Part shown: one piece after another, positions 8,602-18,013 of the stretch
Numbering within the stretch: the stretch's first letter is position 1
How the letters are laid out: each line of letters opens with the position of its first letter
Assembly (NCBI GenBank): GCA_963814805.1
Contig: CAWFER010000012.1
Location: forward strand, 62,001 to 126,000
Length of the DNA stretch: 64,000 nt
Reading direction: 5' to 3'
DNA from: AP-15 sp963814805
GTDB lineage: Bacteria; Pseudomonadota; Alphaproteobacteria; ATCC43930; CGMCC-115725
Position numbers and translations under genes: made by a program
The notes under the pieces: model-generated
The model's database searches: none
Told to the model about the DNA's origin: nothing
What the model saw: the letters and a program-made list of their open reading frames with translations, nothing else

Positions 8602-10872
8602 ATGGCGCGCTCGCGCCCGTCGCCCGTGGCGCAAAGACGAGGGCCGGCGCCGGGACAAAAACGAGGTCCAGCCGGGCTGCCGTCGGCGGCCGACATCGTG
8701 GCGTTCATCCGCGAGAGCCCGTCCGCCGTCGGCAAGCGCGAGATCGCGCGCGCTTTCGCGGTCCCGCCCGCCGATCGGCCGGCGTTGCGCGACATGCTGC
8801 GCCAGATCGGGCGATCGGGAGTCGTCGACCCGCGCCGCCAACAAGCGCCTGGTCGGCGGCCCGCTGCTCCCCGAGGTTACCGTCGTCGAACGCTTCGGCG
8901 CCGACGAGGACGGGGTCCCGCTCGCCCGGCCGGTGGCCTGGCCGGGACCCGAGCCGGGGCCGATCCTGCGGCTTGCCGACGAGGCCGGCGAGGCGATCCC
9001 GATCGGCGCCCGCGCCGCGGCCCGGCTGGTGGCGCTCGAAACCGGCGAGATCGAGGCCAGGGTCCTGCGCCGGCTCGATCGCGGCGGCGATCGGGTGGTC
9101 GGGGTGTTTCGCCAGGACCGCGAGGGCGGCCGGGTGACGCCGACCGACCGCCGCAACAAGACCGAATACCGCATCGCTCTCAGCGCGGCCGCCGGCGCCG
9201 CCGAGGGCGAGCTCGTCGTCGCCGAGGCGCTGCCGGCCGCGCGGCTCGGCTCGCCGCGGGCGCGCATCGTCGAGCGGCTCGGCACCGCCAACGGTCCCGG
9301 CGCGATCAGCCTGCTGGCGATCGCTTCGTTCGACCTGCCGACCGAGTTTCCGGCGGCGGCGATCGCCGAGGCCGAGGCGGCGCCGCCGGTAACCTTGGCT
9401 GGACGCACCGACCTGCGCGACCTGCCACTGGTCACGATCGACGGCAGCGAGGCCCGCGATTTCGACGATGCGGTGTGGGCCGAGCCCGATTGCGACCCGG
9501 CCAATGCCGGCGGCTGGCGCCTCGTCGTCGCGATCGCCGACGTCGCCTGGTATGTGCGGCCCGGCAGTGCGCTCGACCGCGAGGCCGAGCGGCGGGGCAA
9601 TTCGGTCTATTTCCCCGATCGCGTCGTGCCGATGCTGCCCGAGGCCTTGTCGAACGAGCTGTGCTCGCTGAAGCCTGGGGTCGATCGCGCCTGCCTCGCG
9701 GTCGATCTCTTGATCGACGCCGCCGGCCGCAAGCGCCGCCACCGCTTTATGCGCGCGGTCATGCGCTCGGCCGCGAGGCTGACCTACGAAGAGATCCAGG
9801 CGATCCGTGACGGCGCAGGGCGAGTTGCCCTCGGCGGCGCCGCGCGAAGTGGTGGCGGCGCTCTATGGGACCTTCGACGCCCTGGCTCGGGCGCGCGCCG
9901 CGCGCGGCGTCCTCGAGCTCGACATTCGCGAAGACCGGGTGGTGCTCGACGCCGAGCGCCGGCCGATCGCGGTCGTCGCCGGCGGTCCGGCTCGACAGCC
10001 ACCGGCTGATCGAGGAGTTCATGATCCTCGCCAATGTCGCCGCCGCCGAGGAGCTCGAAACCCGGCGTCAGCCCTGCATGTACCGAATCCACGACGCGCC
10101 CGACCCGGAAAAGCTCGTCGCCTTGCGCGATTTCCTCGATGAGCTCGGCATTCCCGGCCTCGCTTTCGCCAAGGGCCAGGCGCCCAAGCCGGAACTGTTC
10201 AACCGGCTGCTGCGCCGGGTCGAGGCGAGCCCGACGGCGGCGTTGGTCAACGAGCTGGTGCTGCGCTGCCAGGCGCAGGCCGCCTATGGCCCGGCAAATA
10301 TCGGCCATTTCGGGCTGGGGCTGCGCCGCTACGCGCATTTCACCTCGCCGATCCGCCGCTATGCCGATCTCCTCGTCCATCGCGCGCTGATCGCCGGGGC
10401 CAATGCGGCGGGCGGCGAATTCGGCGCCGGCGCCCTCCCGCCCGATATCGACCACCAGCGGATGGCGGCGCTCGGCGAGCATATCTCGGCGACCGAACGC
10501 CGCGCCGCCGCGGCCGAACGCGCGGCGATCGAGCGCTACCGGGCGACTTTGGTGGCCGATGCGGTCGGCGGCCTGTTTCCAGCCCGGATCAGCGGCGTCG
10601 CCGAATTCGGGCTGTTCGTCACCCTCGCCGAGAGCGGCGCCACGGGTCTGGTGCCGATCTCGACCCTGCCCGGCGATTACTATGACCGGCATGAAAAGGC
10701 GCCGCGGCTCGTTGGGCGGCGTTACGGCCGCGTCTTTTGCCTGGGCGACGCGGCGACCGTGCGGCTCGTCGAAGCCGATGCGATCGGCGGCCGGCTCTTG
10801 TTTCGCCTAGAGGACGACCGAACCGCGGCGCGCTCCAGCCGCGTGGCCGGTCGCGGCGCTCGGCGCGGTTGA
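8602..10872 (+). CDS. rnr: Ribonuclease R (frameshifted)
   Basis: Processive 3'-5' exoribonuclease that degrades structured RNA. ATG 8602 directly follows the topA TAG. An N-terminal winged-helix (IVAFIRESPSAVGKREIARA) precedes cold-shock-like domains and the RNB catalytic domain with its acidic cluster at ARDFDDAVWAE near 9460. The RNB core continues with NSVYFPDRVVPMLPE, LRRYAHFTSPIRRYADLLVH and a C-terminal S1 domain (ISGVAEFGLFVTLAES...GLVPIST). Breaks occur near 8832 (extra C), 9808 (extra G) and 9986 (extra G); joined length is about 755 residues, normal for the family. The tail is basic. Confidence 0.92.
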
Positions 10873-10978
10873 TTGCCGCTCGGCCGAGATCTAGCATGGC
10901 GGCAACAGCAGCCGGAAAATTTCGGCCAAAGCTGGCGGCCATCAGGCAGGTTGCCGCAGAGGATTGGGGGGTTCCTCG

Positions 10979-12631
10979 ATGCCGATGTCGTTGCGCCCGG
11001 CAGCTGTCTTCGCACCGGCGGCATTGTGCGCCTTGTTGCTTCTGCTCGGCGCCTGCGCCGAACGCCAGCCACTTCCGACCGATCCGAGCGGGCGGTTGTT
11101 CGGGCGCGGGCTCGACGACATCGCCGATCTGTATATCGAGCCGGTATCGAGCCGGATTGTTGCGCTAGCCGCCGCGGCGCGGCTGTCGCAGCTCGATGCC
11201 AAATTTGCGGTGCTAGAGACGCCGGGACCGGGCGACCATACCGAGATTGCGCTCGATTACGGCGGCCGCGAGCTGGCGACCTATCCGAATGCATCGGGCG
11301 ACGACCCGCATCTGTGGGGCGCTTGGCTCGGCCAAGTGATCGACGACGCCAAGGCCGCCTCCCCAACCCTCGCGGCAACCTCCGAGGACAAGATCGACGA
11401 GGCCCTGTTCGATGGCATGACCGGGGCGCTCGACCGCTTTTCGCGCTACTCATCGCCCGCGGCCGCCCGCGATCAGCGCGCCGCCCGCGACGGGTTCGGC
11501 GGGGTCGGGCTGACCCTCGACCCGTCCCCCGACCGGTTGCGCATCATCAAGGTTCTGCCAGGCGGGCCTGCCGATCTGGCCGGCATACGCCCCGGCGACA
11601 CGATCGTTTCAATCGATGGCCGGCCGACCGCCGGCCGTTCCCAGAGCGAAATCGCCCGGGAGCTGCGCGGCCCGGTGCTGAGCCCGGTGTCGCTCGGCAT
11701 CGATCGCCCGGGCGCCGCCGGCGCCCGCGACTACCAATTGCAGCGGGTCCTGATCGTCGAGCCGACGGTCACCGCGTTGCGCGCCGACGGCATCGCGATT
11801 TTTCATATATCGAGCTTCAATCAGGACACCACCCAGCAGCTGGTCGCCGATCTCGACGCGGCGCGGCGCGAGATGGGGCCGCAACTGCGCGGCATCGTGC
11901 TCGACCTGCGCGGCGATCCGGGCGGGCTGCTCGACCAGGCGGTGAGCCTCGCCGATGTGTTCATCGCCAAGGGGCCGATCGTGGCGACGGTCGGGCGCAA
12001 TCCGGCGAGCCGCCAGTTCTTCGAGGCTTCGGGCGACAGCGTGGCGCCGCATCTGCCGATCGTCGTCCTGGTCAATGGCGGCTCGGCCTCGTCCTCCGAA
12101 ATCGTCGCCGCGGCGCTCCAGGATGCCGGGCGCGCGGTCGTGGTCGGCACCGCCTCCTACGGCAAGGGCACGGTGCAAACCGTGATGCGCCTGCCGAACA
12201 ATGGCGAGCTGATCTTGACCTGGGCGCGGCTGGTGGCGCCGTCCGGCTATCTGCTGAACGACCGCGGCGTGGTGCCGACCGTGTGCACCAGCGATCTCGG
12301 CAATGACGAGGCGTCGGTCGAGATCGCCTTGCAGCGGGCCACCGGCGTGGCGACCATCTCGCCGCTGACCGCGCGCCCGCGCAAATCGCTCGACGATCGC
12401 CAATGGGATGCGCTGCGCGCCTCCTGCTCGCCGCGCCTGAGCGAGCGTCCGATCGATCTCGCCGTGGCCGAGCGCCTGCTCGACGACCCGGCCCTCTACA
12501 GCCAGGCGACGCACCTGATCACCGCGACCCCGAGCCTCGCGGCGCGGCCGGTCGGCGCGGCGGCGGCCTCGACCCCGCCTTCCTTGACAGGGGTCGCCGG
12601 AGCGCTATCTTCGGACATCCGCAATCCCTGA
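10979..12631 (+). CDS. S41 C-terminal processing protease-like lipoprotein (CtpA family)
   Basis: Predicted periplasmic serine protease anchored as a lipoprotein; the signal peptide ends in LLLLLGAC near residue 22. A PDZ domain (GFGGVGLTLDPSPDRLRIIK...GIRPGDTIVSIDG) follows, then the S41 domain: GIVLDLRGDPGGLLDQAV, the nucleophile serine in VNGGSASSSEIVAAAL and the general-base lysine in ASYGKGTVQTVMRLP. It is intact at about 550 residues. ATG 10979 sits 7-8 bases after a GGGGGG purine run; a TTG at 10964 is the alternative. The C-terminal 110 residues hold no recognised domain. The substrate is unknown; Ctp relatives trim envelope proteins. Confidence 0.85.
   Translation: MPMSLRPAAVFAPAALCALLLLLGACAERQPLPTDPSGRLFGRGLDDIADLYIEPVSSRIVALAAAARLSQLDAKFAVLETPGPGDHTEIALDYGGRELATYPNASGDDPHLWGAWLGQVIDDAKAASPTLAATSEDKIDEALFDGMTGALDRFSRYSSPAAARDQRAARDGFGGVGLTLDPSPDRLRIIKVLPGGPADLAGIRPGDTIVSIDGRPTAGRSQSEIARELRGPVLSPVSLGIDRPGAAGARDYQLQRVLIVEPTVTALRADGIAIFHISSFNQDTTQQLVADLDAARREMGPQLRGIVLDLRGDPGGLLDQAVSLADVFIAKGPIVATVGRNPASRQFFEASGDSVAPHLPIVVLVNGGSASSSEIVAAALQDAGRAVVVGTASYGKGTVQTVMRLPNNGELILTWARLVAPSGYLLNDRGVVPTVCTSDLGNDEASVEIALQRATGVATISPLTARPRKSLDDRQWDALRASCSPRLSERPIDLAVAERLLDDPALYSQATHLITATPSLAARPVGAAAASTPPSLTGVAGALSSDIRNP
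12584..12611 (+). promoter_or_regulatory. Consensus sigma-70 promoter for rpmG
   Basis: TTGACA (12584-12589), a 16-base spacer and TATCTT (12606-12611) form a near-consensus promoter. It lies inside the last 50 bases of the preceding protease gene and fires about 30 bases ahead of the rpmG ATG. It gives L33 its own transcript. Confidence 0.7.
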
Positions 12632-12647
12632 CTCCGGGGTCATCGTC

Positions 12648-12815
12648 ATGGCCAAGACCAGCACCGTCCTGATCAAGCTCGTCAGCAGCGCCGATACCGG
12701 CTTTTACTACGTGACCAAGAAAAATCCGCGCACCAAGACCGCAAAGCTGGAACTGAAGAAGTTCGACCCGGTGGCGCGCAAGCACGTCTTGTTCAAGGAA
12801 GCCAAGATCAAATAG
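12648..12815 (+). CDS. rpmG: 50S ribosomal protein L33
   Basis: A 55-residue, lysine-rich ribosomal protein reading MAKTSTVLIKLVSSADTGFY, then YVTKKNPRTKTAKLELKKFD and a terminal HVLFKEAKIK. This is the complete standard L33 of the proteobacterial type without the zinc-binding cysteines. It is intact, 16 bases after the protease stop and under a strong promoter. Confidence 0.97.
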   Translation: MAKTSTVLIKLVSSADTGFYYVTKKNPRTKTAKLELKKFDPVARKHVLFKEAKIK

Positions 12816-12903
12816 CAGGCAGACGGCCTCTTCCTGCGCTGTTGCTCCGGCATAGGGTGACGTGCGATAGTTGTACGCTCGACCTGAGCGATCGGAGGCC
12901 GCA

Positions 12904-13593
12904 ATGACAAAATACATGCTGGTCAGCTTCAAGACCTGCCCGTGGGTGCAGCGCTCGGCAATCGTGTTGCGCGAGAAGCACACCGAATTCGAGCTGCGCC
13001 ATATCGAGCCCGACAATCGCCCCGAGTGGTTCCTGGCGATCTCGCCGCACAAAAAGGTGCCGGTGCTGCGCATCGACGACAAGATTTCGCTGTTCGAGTC
13101 GAATGCGATCAACGAGTATCTCGACGAAACCATCGCCCCGCGGCTGCATCCCCAGGACCCGATCGAGCGGGCGCTGAACCGCGCCTGGACCGACTATGTG
13201 CCGAGCTTCGCCAGCGCGGTGACCGCCACCGCCTACGCCGACACCGAGGCGGACTACAACAAGGCCGCCGCCGCCATCCCGTCGCCGTTCGAACGGCTGG
13301 AAAAGGCCCTCGAAAGGGGCGGGGGGCCGTTTTTCAATGGCGCCGAATACTCGCTGGTCGACGCCGCCTACGCGCCGTTTCTGCAGCGCTACTTCTTTCT
13401 CGACCGGGTCCGGAAGCTCGGCCATATCGAGAAGTTTCCGCGACTCGAGGCATGGAGCAAAGCGTTGCTGAGCCGGCCCTCGACCCACTCCTTCGCGCCG
13501 GCCGAATTCGAGGCGATGTACCGCGACGGCCTCAAGCGCCGCAACAAGTGGCTCTCGCGCTTTGTCGAGCCGACCAAGGCGGCGGCGGAATAG
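12904..13593 (+). CDS. Glutathione S-transferase family protein
   Basis: 229 residues, intact. The N-terminal thioredoxin-fold domain shows SFKTCPWVQRSAIVLREK with a CPWV motif (a cysteine/omega-type active site rather than a serine or tyrosine type), then KKVPVLRIDD with the conserved cis-proline and LFESNAINEYLDE for the glutathione gamma-glutamyl site. The helical C-terminal domain includes FNGAEYSLVDAAYAPFLQRY. ATG 12904 follows GGAGG at a good distance. It could act as a glutathione transferase, dehydroascorbate reductase or thioltransferase; the sequence does not decide. Confidence 0.85.
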   Translation: MTKYMLVSFKTCPWVQRSAIVLREKHTEFELRHIEPDNRPEWFLAISPHKKVPVLRIDDKISLFESNAINEYLDETIAPRLHPQDPIERALNRAWTDYVPSFASAVTATAYADTEADYNKAAAAIPSPFERLEKALERGGGPFFNGAEYSLVDAAYAPFLQRYFFLDRVRKLGHIEKFPRLEAWSKALLSRPSTHSFAPAEFEAMYRDGLKRRNKWLSRFVEPTKAAAE

Positions 13594-13693
13594 TCCCGCT
13601 CGACAGACGCGCCGGCCGCAGCGGCGCAGCGGCGCGATCGTCAGCCGCCGCGAAGGCGCCTGAAAGCTAAAGGCCCGGTCTGAGGAGGCCGCC

Positions 13694-14881
13694 ATGACCC
13701 GACCGTTCGAGGGCATTCGCATCATCGACGTGACCCACGTTCTGGCGGGTCCGTTCGCGGCCTATCAGCTGGCTGTCCTCGGCGCCGAGGTGATCAAGGT
13801 CGAAGATCCGAACGAGCCGGATCAGACCCGCGGCACCGGCACCGACCGGGCGCTGAACCGCCGCCAGATGGGGACGGGCTTTTTGACCCAGGCCTCGAAC
13901 AAGCGCGCGATCACCCTCGACCTGAAAAGCGAGGCCGGGCGCGACATCCTGAAGCGGCTGGTCGCAAAAGCCGATGTGATGGTCGAGAACTACCGGCCGG
14001 GCGCCTTCGCAGCGCTCGGCCTCGGCTGGGAGGTCATGTCGGCGCTGAACCCGCGGCTGATTTATTGCTCGATCTCGGCCTTTGGCCAGGACGGCCCGCG
14101 CGCGAACCAGACCGCCTACGATCATGTGATCCAGGCGACCTCCGGGCTGATGGCGACGACCGGCACCGAAGCCGTCAATCCGATCAAGTTCGGCTCGCCG
14201 GCGGTCGATTACGCGACCGGCACGATGGCCGCCTTCGCGCTCGCCAGCGCGCTGTTCCAGCGCGAGCGCACCGGGTGTGGCCAGCGCATCGATCTGGCGA
14301 TGCTCGACGTCGCGATGATCCTGATGAGTTCGCACCTGACCGGGTATCTGCGCAACGGCGTCGAACCGAAGCCGTCGGGCAACCGTAATCCGCACGCAAC
14401 CAACAGCTCGTACCAGGCGAAGGACGGTCTGGTATCGCTCGGCGCCAGCAATCTGCGCCAGCAACGCCGGCTATGGCTGGCCCTGGAGCGGCCGGACATG
14501 GTCAAGGACGACAATGAGGCGCGCGACAATGACCGCGAGCGCGAGGCGGCGGTGCTCGCCGAAATCCTGAAGACCCGGACCGCCGACGAATGGGAAGTCT
14601 TTTTCCAGGCTCGCCACGTGCCGGCGGCGCGGGTGCGGCGGCTGTCGGAATCGGTGCGCGACCCGCAATTCGTAGCCCGCAACGTAACCCATCGTCACGA
14701 GCGCGCGCCCGGGGTCGAGGGCGGCTTCTCGGTGCCGCTCGCCGCGTTCAAATTCGCCCATGGCGGCCCCAGCATCGAGACGCCGCCGCCCGAGTTCGGC
14801 GCCGACACCGACAAGGTGCTGGCCGAATATGGCTACTCCCCGGCGGAGATCGCCGAGTTTCGCCGCGATCGGGTTATTTGA
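13694..14881 (+). CDS. CoA transferase family III (CaiB/BaiF)
   Basis: 395-residue intact enzyme of the class that moves CoA between carboxylic acids through an aspartyl-CoA anhydride. It begins with the hallmark GIRIIDVTHVLAGPFAAYQL and LGAEVIKVEDP. It continues with TLDLKSEAGRDI, VENYRPGAFAALGLG and CSISAFGQDGP, and places the expected catalytic aspartate in RIDLAMLDVAMILMS (about residue 204). ATG 13694 follows a GGAGG-like sequence. No neighbouring pathway gene identifies the acid substrate. Confidence 0.88.
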   Translation: MTRPFEGIRIIDVTHVLAGPFAAYQLAVLGAEVIKVEDPNEPDQTRGTGTDRALNRRQMGTGFLTQASNKRAITLDLKSEAGRDILKRLVAKADVMVENYRPGAFAALGLGWEVMSALNPRLIYCSISAFGQDGPRANQTAYDHVIQATSGLMATTGTEAVNPIKFGSPAVDYATGTMAAFALASALFQRERTGCGQRIDLAMLDVAMILMSSHLTGYLRNGVEPKPSGNRNPHATNSSYQAKDGLVSLGASNLRQQRRLWLALERPDMVKDDNEARDNDREREAAVLAEILKTRTADEWEVFFQARHVPAARVRRLSESVRDPQFVARNVTHRHERAPGVEGGFSVPLAAFKFAHGGPSIETPPPEFGADTDKVLAEYGYSPAEIAEFRRDRVI

Positions 14882-14904
14882 ACCAGCGCGCGCTCGCGTA
14901 CCGT

Positions 14905-14984
14905 CATGGCCGGACCTGATCCGGCCATCCATCTCTCCCAACGGCGGTCAGGAAGCCATGGATCACCGGGCCGAGCCCGGTGAT
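14905..14984. repeat. Two-hairpin alphaproteobacterial dispersed repeat
   Basis: GGCCGGACCTGATCCGGCC (14908-14926) forms one hairpin. ATCACCGGGC (14962-14971), three bases and GCCCGGTGAT (14975-14984) form a perfect second one. The outer parts GGCCATCCAT and CCATGGAT also pair. This matches the GTCATGGCCGGG...CCCGGCCATCCA type of interspersed element common in this class. Lying between two convergent genes, it may also terminate transcription. Confidence 0.65.
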
Positions 14985-15029
14985 GATCGGCAATGGGAGC
15001 GTTTGCGAGATCGCGGAACACCGGACACC

Positions 15030-15902
15030 TCAGCAGGACGGGTTATCGCTGCCGCCGAAATCGCCGCCGCTGAAATCCTGGTCCGAGCTGAAATCCTGAT
15101 TGCCGGGATCGCTGCCGCCGCTGAAATCCTGATCGGAGCTGAAATCTTGATTGCCCGAGGGGTCGCTGCCCCCGCTGAAATCCTGGTTCGAGGCGGAATC
15201 CTGATTGCCCGAGGGGTCAGTGCCGCCGCTGAAATCCTGGTTCTGACCGCCGGCCGCGTCGCCGTAATAATTGTTGACCACACTCTCGCCGAGCCCCGGG
15301 GTCATCCCCTGGCCGCCGAGAATCCCGGCGCTGCCGCGCTGGCCAAACAGCAATTCGATGCCCTGGAACAAGAGTGCGCCGCCGGCGATCCCGGCCGCGG
15401 TGGCCGCCGCCGAGCGCAAAAACCCGCCGCCGCCACCGGCGCCCATCGCGCCGCCCATCAACCCGCCGCCGGCCCCCGGCTGCTGGCCGTAGCCGCCTGG
15501 CGCCGCGGGCTGGCCCCAGGGCTGAGCCGGCGAAGCCGCGGCGACCTGCGGGGCGCGCGTCCAGGGGCCGGCCGCCGGGACGCTGCCGCCGCCGGCAACG
15601 GGCGCCGGCGGCGCCGCCTGACGCGACCCGAACAGGCCGCCGAGAAAGCTCGTCGCCGCCGGTCTGGCCACCTGCTGCTGCGCGTCGGTCAGCTGCTTTT
15701 CCAATTCGGCAATCCGGTTCTGCGCGTTGTGCAGGCTCAGATCCTGGATCAGCACGGTCTGGGCGAGAAAATAAGGCGCGTCCGGCTGCTCGGCGACCGC
15801 CTGGCGAATGAGACCGTCGGCCTGCGGGTCCTTGGGCTGGCTGGCGGTGCTTTTGAGGCGCACGAGCAGGGTCGAGAGCAGGTTTTGTTCCTGGGGTGTC
15901 AT
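15030..15902 (-). CDS. DUF2076 domain protein with a Gln/Asp/Ser/Gly repeat tail
   Basis: 290 residues. Residues 1-90 are the DUF2076 region: MTPQEQNLLSTLLVRLKST, then FLAQTVLIQDLSLHNAQNRI leading into a short coiled coil (IAELEKQLTDAQQQV). A proline/glycine-rich low-complexity centre follows, with a hydrophobic Gly/Ala stretch near residues 165-190 that may be membrane-active. The C-terminal 70 residues repeat SGGSDPSGNQDF and SSDQDFSGG units and end in DNPSC. The family is described as periplasmic ligand-binding or sensor-like, but function is unproven. Codon phase is preserved through the repeat. It is transcribed toward the CoA transferase gene. Confidence 0.8.
   Translation of the reverse strand: MTPQEQNLLSTLLVRLKSTASQPKDPQADGLIRQAVAEQPDAPYFLAQTVLIQDLSLHNAQNRIAELEKQLTDAQQQVARPAATSFLGGLFGSRQAAPPAPVAGGGSVPAAGPWTRAPQVAAASPAQPWGQPAAPGGYGQQPGAGGGLMGGAMGAGGGGGFLRSAAATAAGIAGGALLFQGIELLFGQRGSAGILGGQGMTPGLGESVVNNYYGDAAGGQNQDFSGGTDPSGNQDSASNQDFSGGSDPSGNQDFSSDQDFSGGSDPGNQDFSSDQDFSGGDFGGSDNPSC
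15041..15245. repeat. Imperfect tandem coding repeat in the DUF2076 gene
   Basis: The unit GCTGAAATCCTG(A/G)TC/TTC recurs about seven times at 12- to 57-base spacings, every copy in frame. It encodes Gly-Gly/Ser-Asp-Pro and Asn/Asp-Gln-Asp-Phe-Ser blocks. Length variation between strains would be expected. Confidence 0.7.
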
Positions 15903-16068
15903 GGCGGCCTTCCACTGCGGGAAAAGCGGTACGCTTCGGTAAACGGCATTTGGCGCCTACAGCCGCCCTCGGGCAAAACATCTGCCGATCGACGGGCCGC
16001 CGCGCCGGCCTAGATGTGGGACGCGGTGAAGCGCGGTCAATGATCGCCGCAATCGACCCGACCAGGCC

Positions 16069-16125
16069 CGATCACCGCCCTTTTTCGCCCATCGCCCCGA
16101 TCACAGCCCTTTTTCGCCCATCGCC
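16069..16125. repeat. 28-base tandem duplication at the accA 3' end
   Basis: CGATCACCGCCCTTTTTCGCCCATCGCC (16069-16096) is followed after one base by an almost identical copy at 16098-16125 that differs in one base (ACC versus ACA). The right copy holds the last accA codons and stop; the left copy lies just beyond the stop. It looks like a slippage duplication. Confidence 0.8.
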
Positions 16126-17057
16126 AGGAATTTTTCGCGGCGTTGCGCGCGCAGGCTGGCGCCATCGAGCCGGCACAGCGGCCGCAACGCCTCGTCGACC
16201 GCCTGGCCGAGCTCGTCGATCGCCGCTTTTGGCGTCCGATGCGCGCCGCCCAACGGCTCCGGCACGATCCGATCGATCACTCCCAGGCGCAGCAGATCCT
16301 GCGCGGTCAGCCGCAACGCCTCGGCCGCGTCGCGCGCGTGCGCGCCGTCGCGCCACAGAATCGAGGCGCAGCCCTCGGGCGAGATCACCGAATAGACCGC
16401 ATGCTCGAGCATCAGCACCGCGTTGCCGGCGGCGAGCGCGATCGCGCCTCCCGAGCCGCCTTCGCCGATCACCGAGGCAACCAACGGCACCCTGAGGTCG
16501 AGACAGGTTTCGATCGCCCCGGCGATGGCTTCGGCCTGGCCGCGCGCCTCGGCGTCGATGCCGGGATAGGCGCCGGCGGTGTCGATGAAGGTCAGCACTG
16601 GCAGCCCGAAGCGGTCGGCGAGCCGCATCAGCCGCCGCGCCTTGCGATAGCCTTCCGGCCGGGCCATGCCGAAATTATGGGCGAGCCGGCTCTCGGTGTC
16701 GGCGCCTTTCTCGGTGCCGAGCACCAGGACGCTGGTCCCGCGAAAGCGGCCGAGGCCGCCGATGATCGCCCGGTCATCGGCAAAGGCGCGGTCGCCGGCG
16801 AACGGCACGAACTCCTCGATCAAGACGCCGATATAGTCGAGCGCGTGCGGCCGCTCGGGGTGGCGCGCGACCAGCACCTTTTGCCACGGGGTCAGCCGCG
16901 CATAGGTCTGGCGCAACAGCCGCGACGCGCTCACTTCGAGCCGCCCGACTTCGTCGGCGATGTTGAGCGCGCCGGTGGTCGACAGATGGCGCAGCTCTTC
17001 GATTTTGCCTTCGAGCTCGGCGAGCGGCCGTTCGAAATCGAGAAAGTGGCGCATCAT
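16101..17057 (-). CDS. accA: Acetyl-CoA carboxylase carboxyltransferase subunit alpha
   Basis: Alpha half of the carboxyltransferase that makes malonyl-CoA for fatty acid synthesis. The 318 residues are intact. It opens MMRHFLDFERPLAELEGKIE, carries DRAFADDRAIIGGLGRFRG, and has the crotonase-fold oxyanion and CoA regions FIDTAGAYPGIDAEARGQAE and VIGEGGSGGAIALAAGNAVL, with YSVISPEGCASILWRD. ATG 17057 overlaps the xerD stop by four bases (ATGA), so the two are coupled. A short duplication lies at its 3' end. Confidence 0.95.
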   Translation of the reverse strand: MMRHFLDFERPLAELEGKIEELRHLSTTGALNIADEVGRLEVSASRLLRQTYARLTPWQKVLVARHPERPHALDYIGVLIEEFVPFAGDRAFADDRAIIGGLGRFRGTSVLVLGTEKGADTESRLAHNFGMARPEGYRKARRLMRLADRFGLPVLTFIDTAGAYPGIDAEARGQAEAIAGAIETCLDLRVPLVASVIGEGGSGGAIALAAGNAVLMLEHAVYSVISPEGCASILWRDGAHARDAAEALRLTAQDLLRLGVIDRIVPEPLGGAHRTPKAAIDELGQAVDEALRPLCRLDGASLRAQRREKFLAMGEKGL

Positions 17058-18013
17058 TTGCGCCGCGCCAGCGGATGCGCGGCATGCACCAGCCGATGCA
17101 GCCGGTCGGACAGGACGTGGGTGTAGATCTGCGTCGTCGCGATGTCGGCATGCCCCAGCATCTGCTGCACGCTTCGGAGATCGGCGCCATGATCGAGCAG
17201 ATGGCTGGCAAAAGCATGGCGCAGCACATGCGGCGACAGCCGGCCGGGGTCGAGGCCGGCCTTCAGCGCCAGCTCCTTCAGCAATTGGCCACAGCGCTGA
17301 CGGGTGAGGTGACCAGCGCCGCCGCGCGAGGCAAACAGCCAGCGCGACGGTCGCGCTTCGGATAGAAAATGCTCGCGGCGATCGAGATATGCGGCGAGCG
17401 CCTTGCGCCCGGGCTCGCTCAGCGGCACCACCCGCTCGCGCCCGCCCTTGCCGCGGACCAGCAGAAAACGCGGGTCGCGCAAGGCGGCGGCGAGCGGCAA
17501 GCTCAGCAATTCCGAAATCCGCATCCCGGTTGCATAGAGCAGCTCGATCAGACAGACGATCCGCACCCCCTCGTCGCCCGGCCACGCCTGCGCTGCGGCG
17601 AGCAGCCCGTCGACCTCGTTTTCGGACAATAGCTTCGGCAATGTCCGGCCGAGCCGCGGGGTGTCGAGCCCGGCCGAGGGATCGTCCTGCCGCACTCCGT
17701 CGACCAAGAGAAACTTGTAGAATTGGCGCATCGCCGAGAGCCGCCGCGCCAGGCTGCGCGGCGCCAGCAGCGCCGTCGCCGGCGCCGCCAGGTAGGCGTG
17801 CAACGCCGCCTCGTCCGCTGCCTCGAGAGCGCTCGCGCGGGTCGATAAAAACCGCGACAGGTCGCACAGATCGGTGCGATAGGCGCCAATCGTCAAGGGT
17901 GCGGCGCCGCGCTCGGCCGACAGCATTTCAAGAAACGCTTCGAGGTGCTTTGAGATGCTCGCGGCCGGACCGGCCCGGGCGGAGCTTTGCCGATCACTTC
18001 GCGAAGCGCGCAT
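17054..18013 (-). CDS. xerD: Tyrosine recombinase XerD
   Basis: Chromosome-dimer resolving recombinase that acts with XerC and FtsK at dif. The N-terminal SAM-like DNA-binding domain starts LEAFLEMLSAERGAAPLTIG. The catalytic domain has the first arginine in YATGMRISELLSLPL, the HxxR box in LSPHVLRHAFASHLLDHGAD and the histidine plus tyrosine nucleophile in LGHADIATTQIYTHV. ATG 18013 gives 319 residues, normal for XerD, and overlaps the end of the preceding small gene by 20 bases. It is translationally coupled to accA, an arrangement seen in other alphaproteobacteria. Confidence 0.9.
   Translation of the reverse strand: MRASRSDRQSSARAGPAASISKHLEAFLEMLSAERGAAPLTIGAYRTDLCDLSRFLSTRASALEAADEAALHAYLAAPATALLAPRSLARRLSAMRQFYKFLLVDGVRQDDPSAGLDTPRLGRTLPKLLSENEVDGLLAAAQAWPGDEGVRIVCLIELLYATGMRISELLSLPLAAALRDPRFLLVRGKGGRERVVPLSEPGRKALAAYLDRREHFLSEARPSRWLFASRGGAGHLTRQRCGQLLKELALKAGLDPGRLSPHVLRHAFASHLLDHGADLRSVQQMLGHADIATTQIYTHVLSDRLHRLVHAAHPLARRK

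Noticed and set aside
15041..15245. Regular repeats that might be a CRISPR array
   Set aside because: Units are 12-15 bases, spacing is irregular, and every copy stays in the DUF2076 reading frame with no cas gene nearby. It is a coding repeat.
17054..18013. Phage or integron integrase
   Set aside because: Length, motifs and coupling to accA fit chromosomal XerD, with no att-like repeats or phage genes around it.
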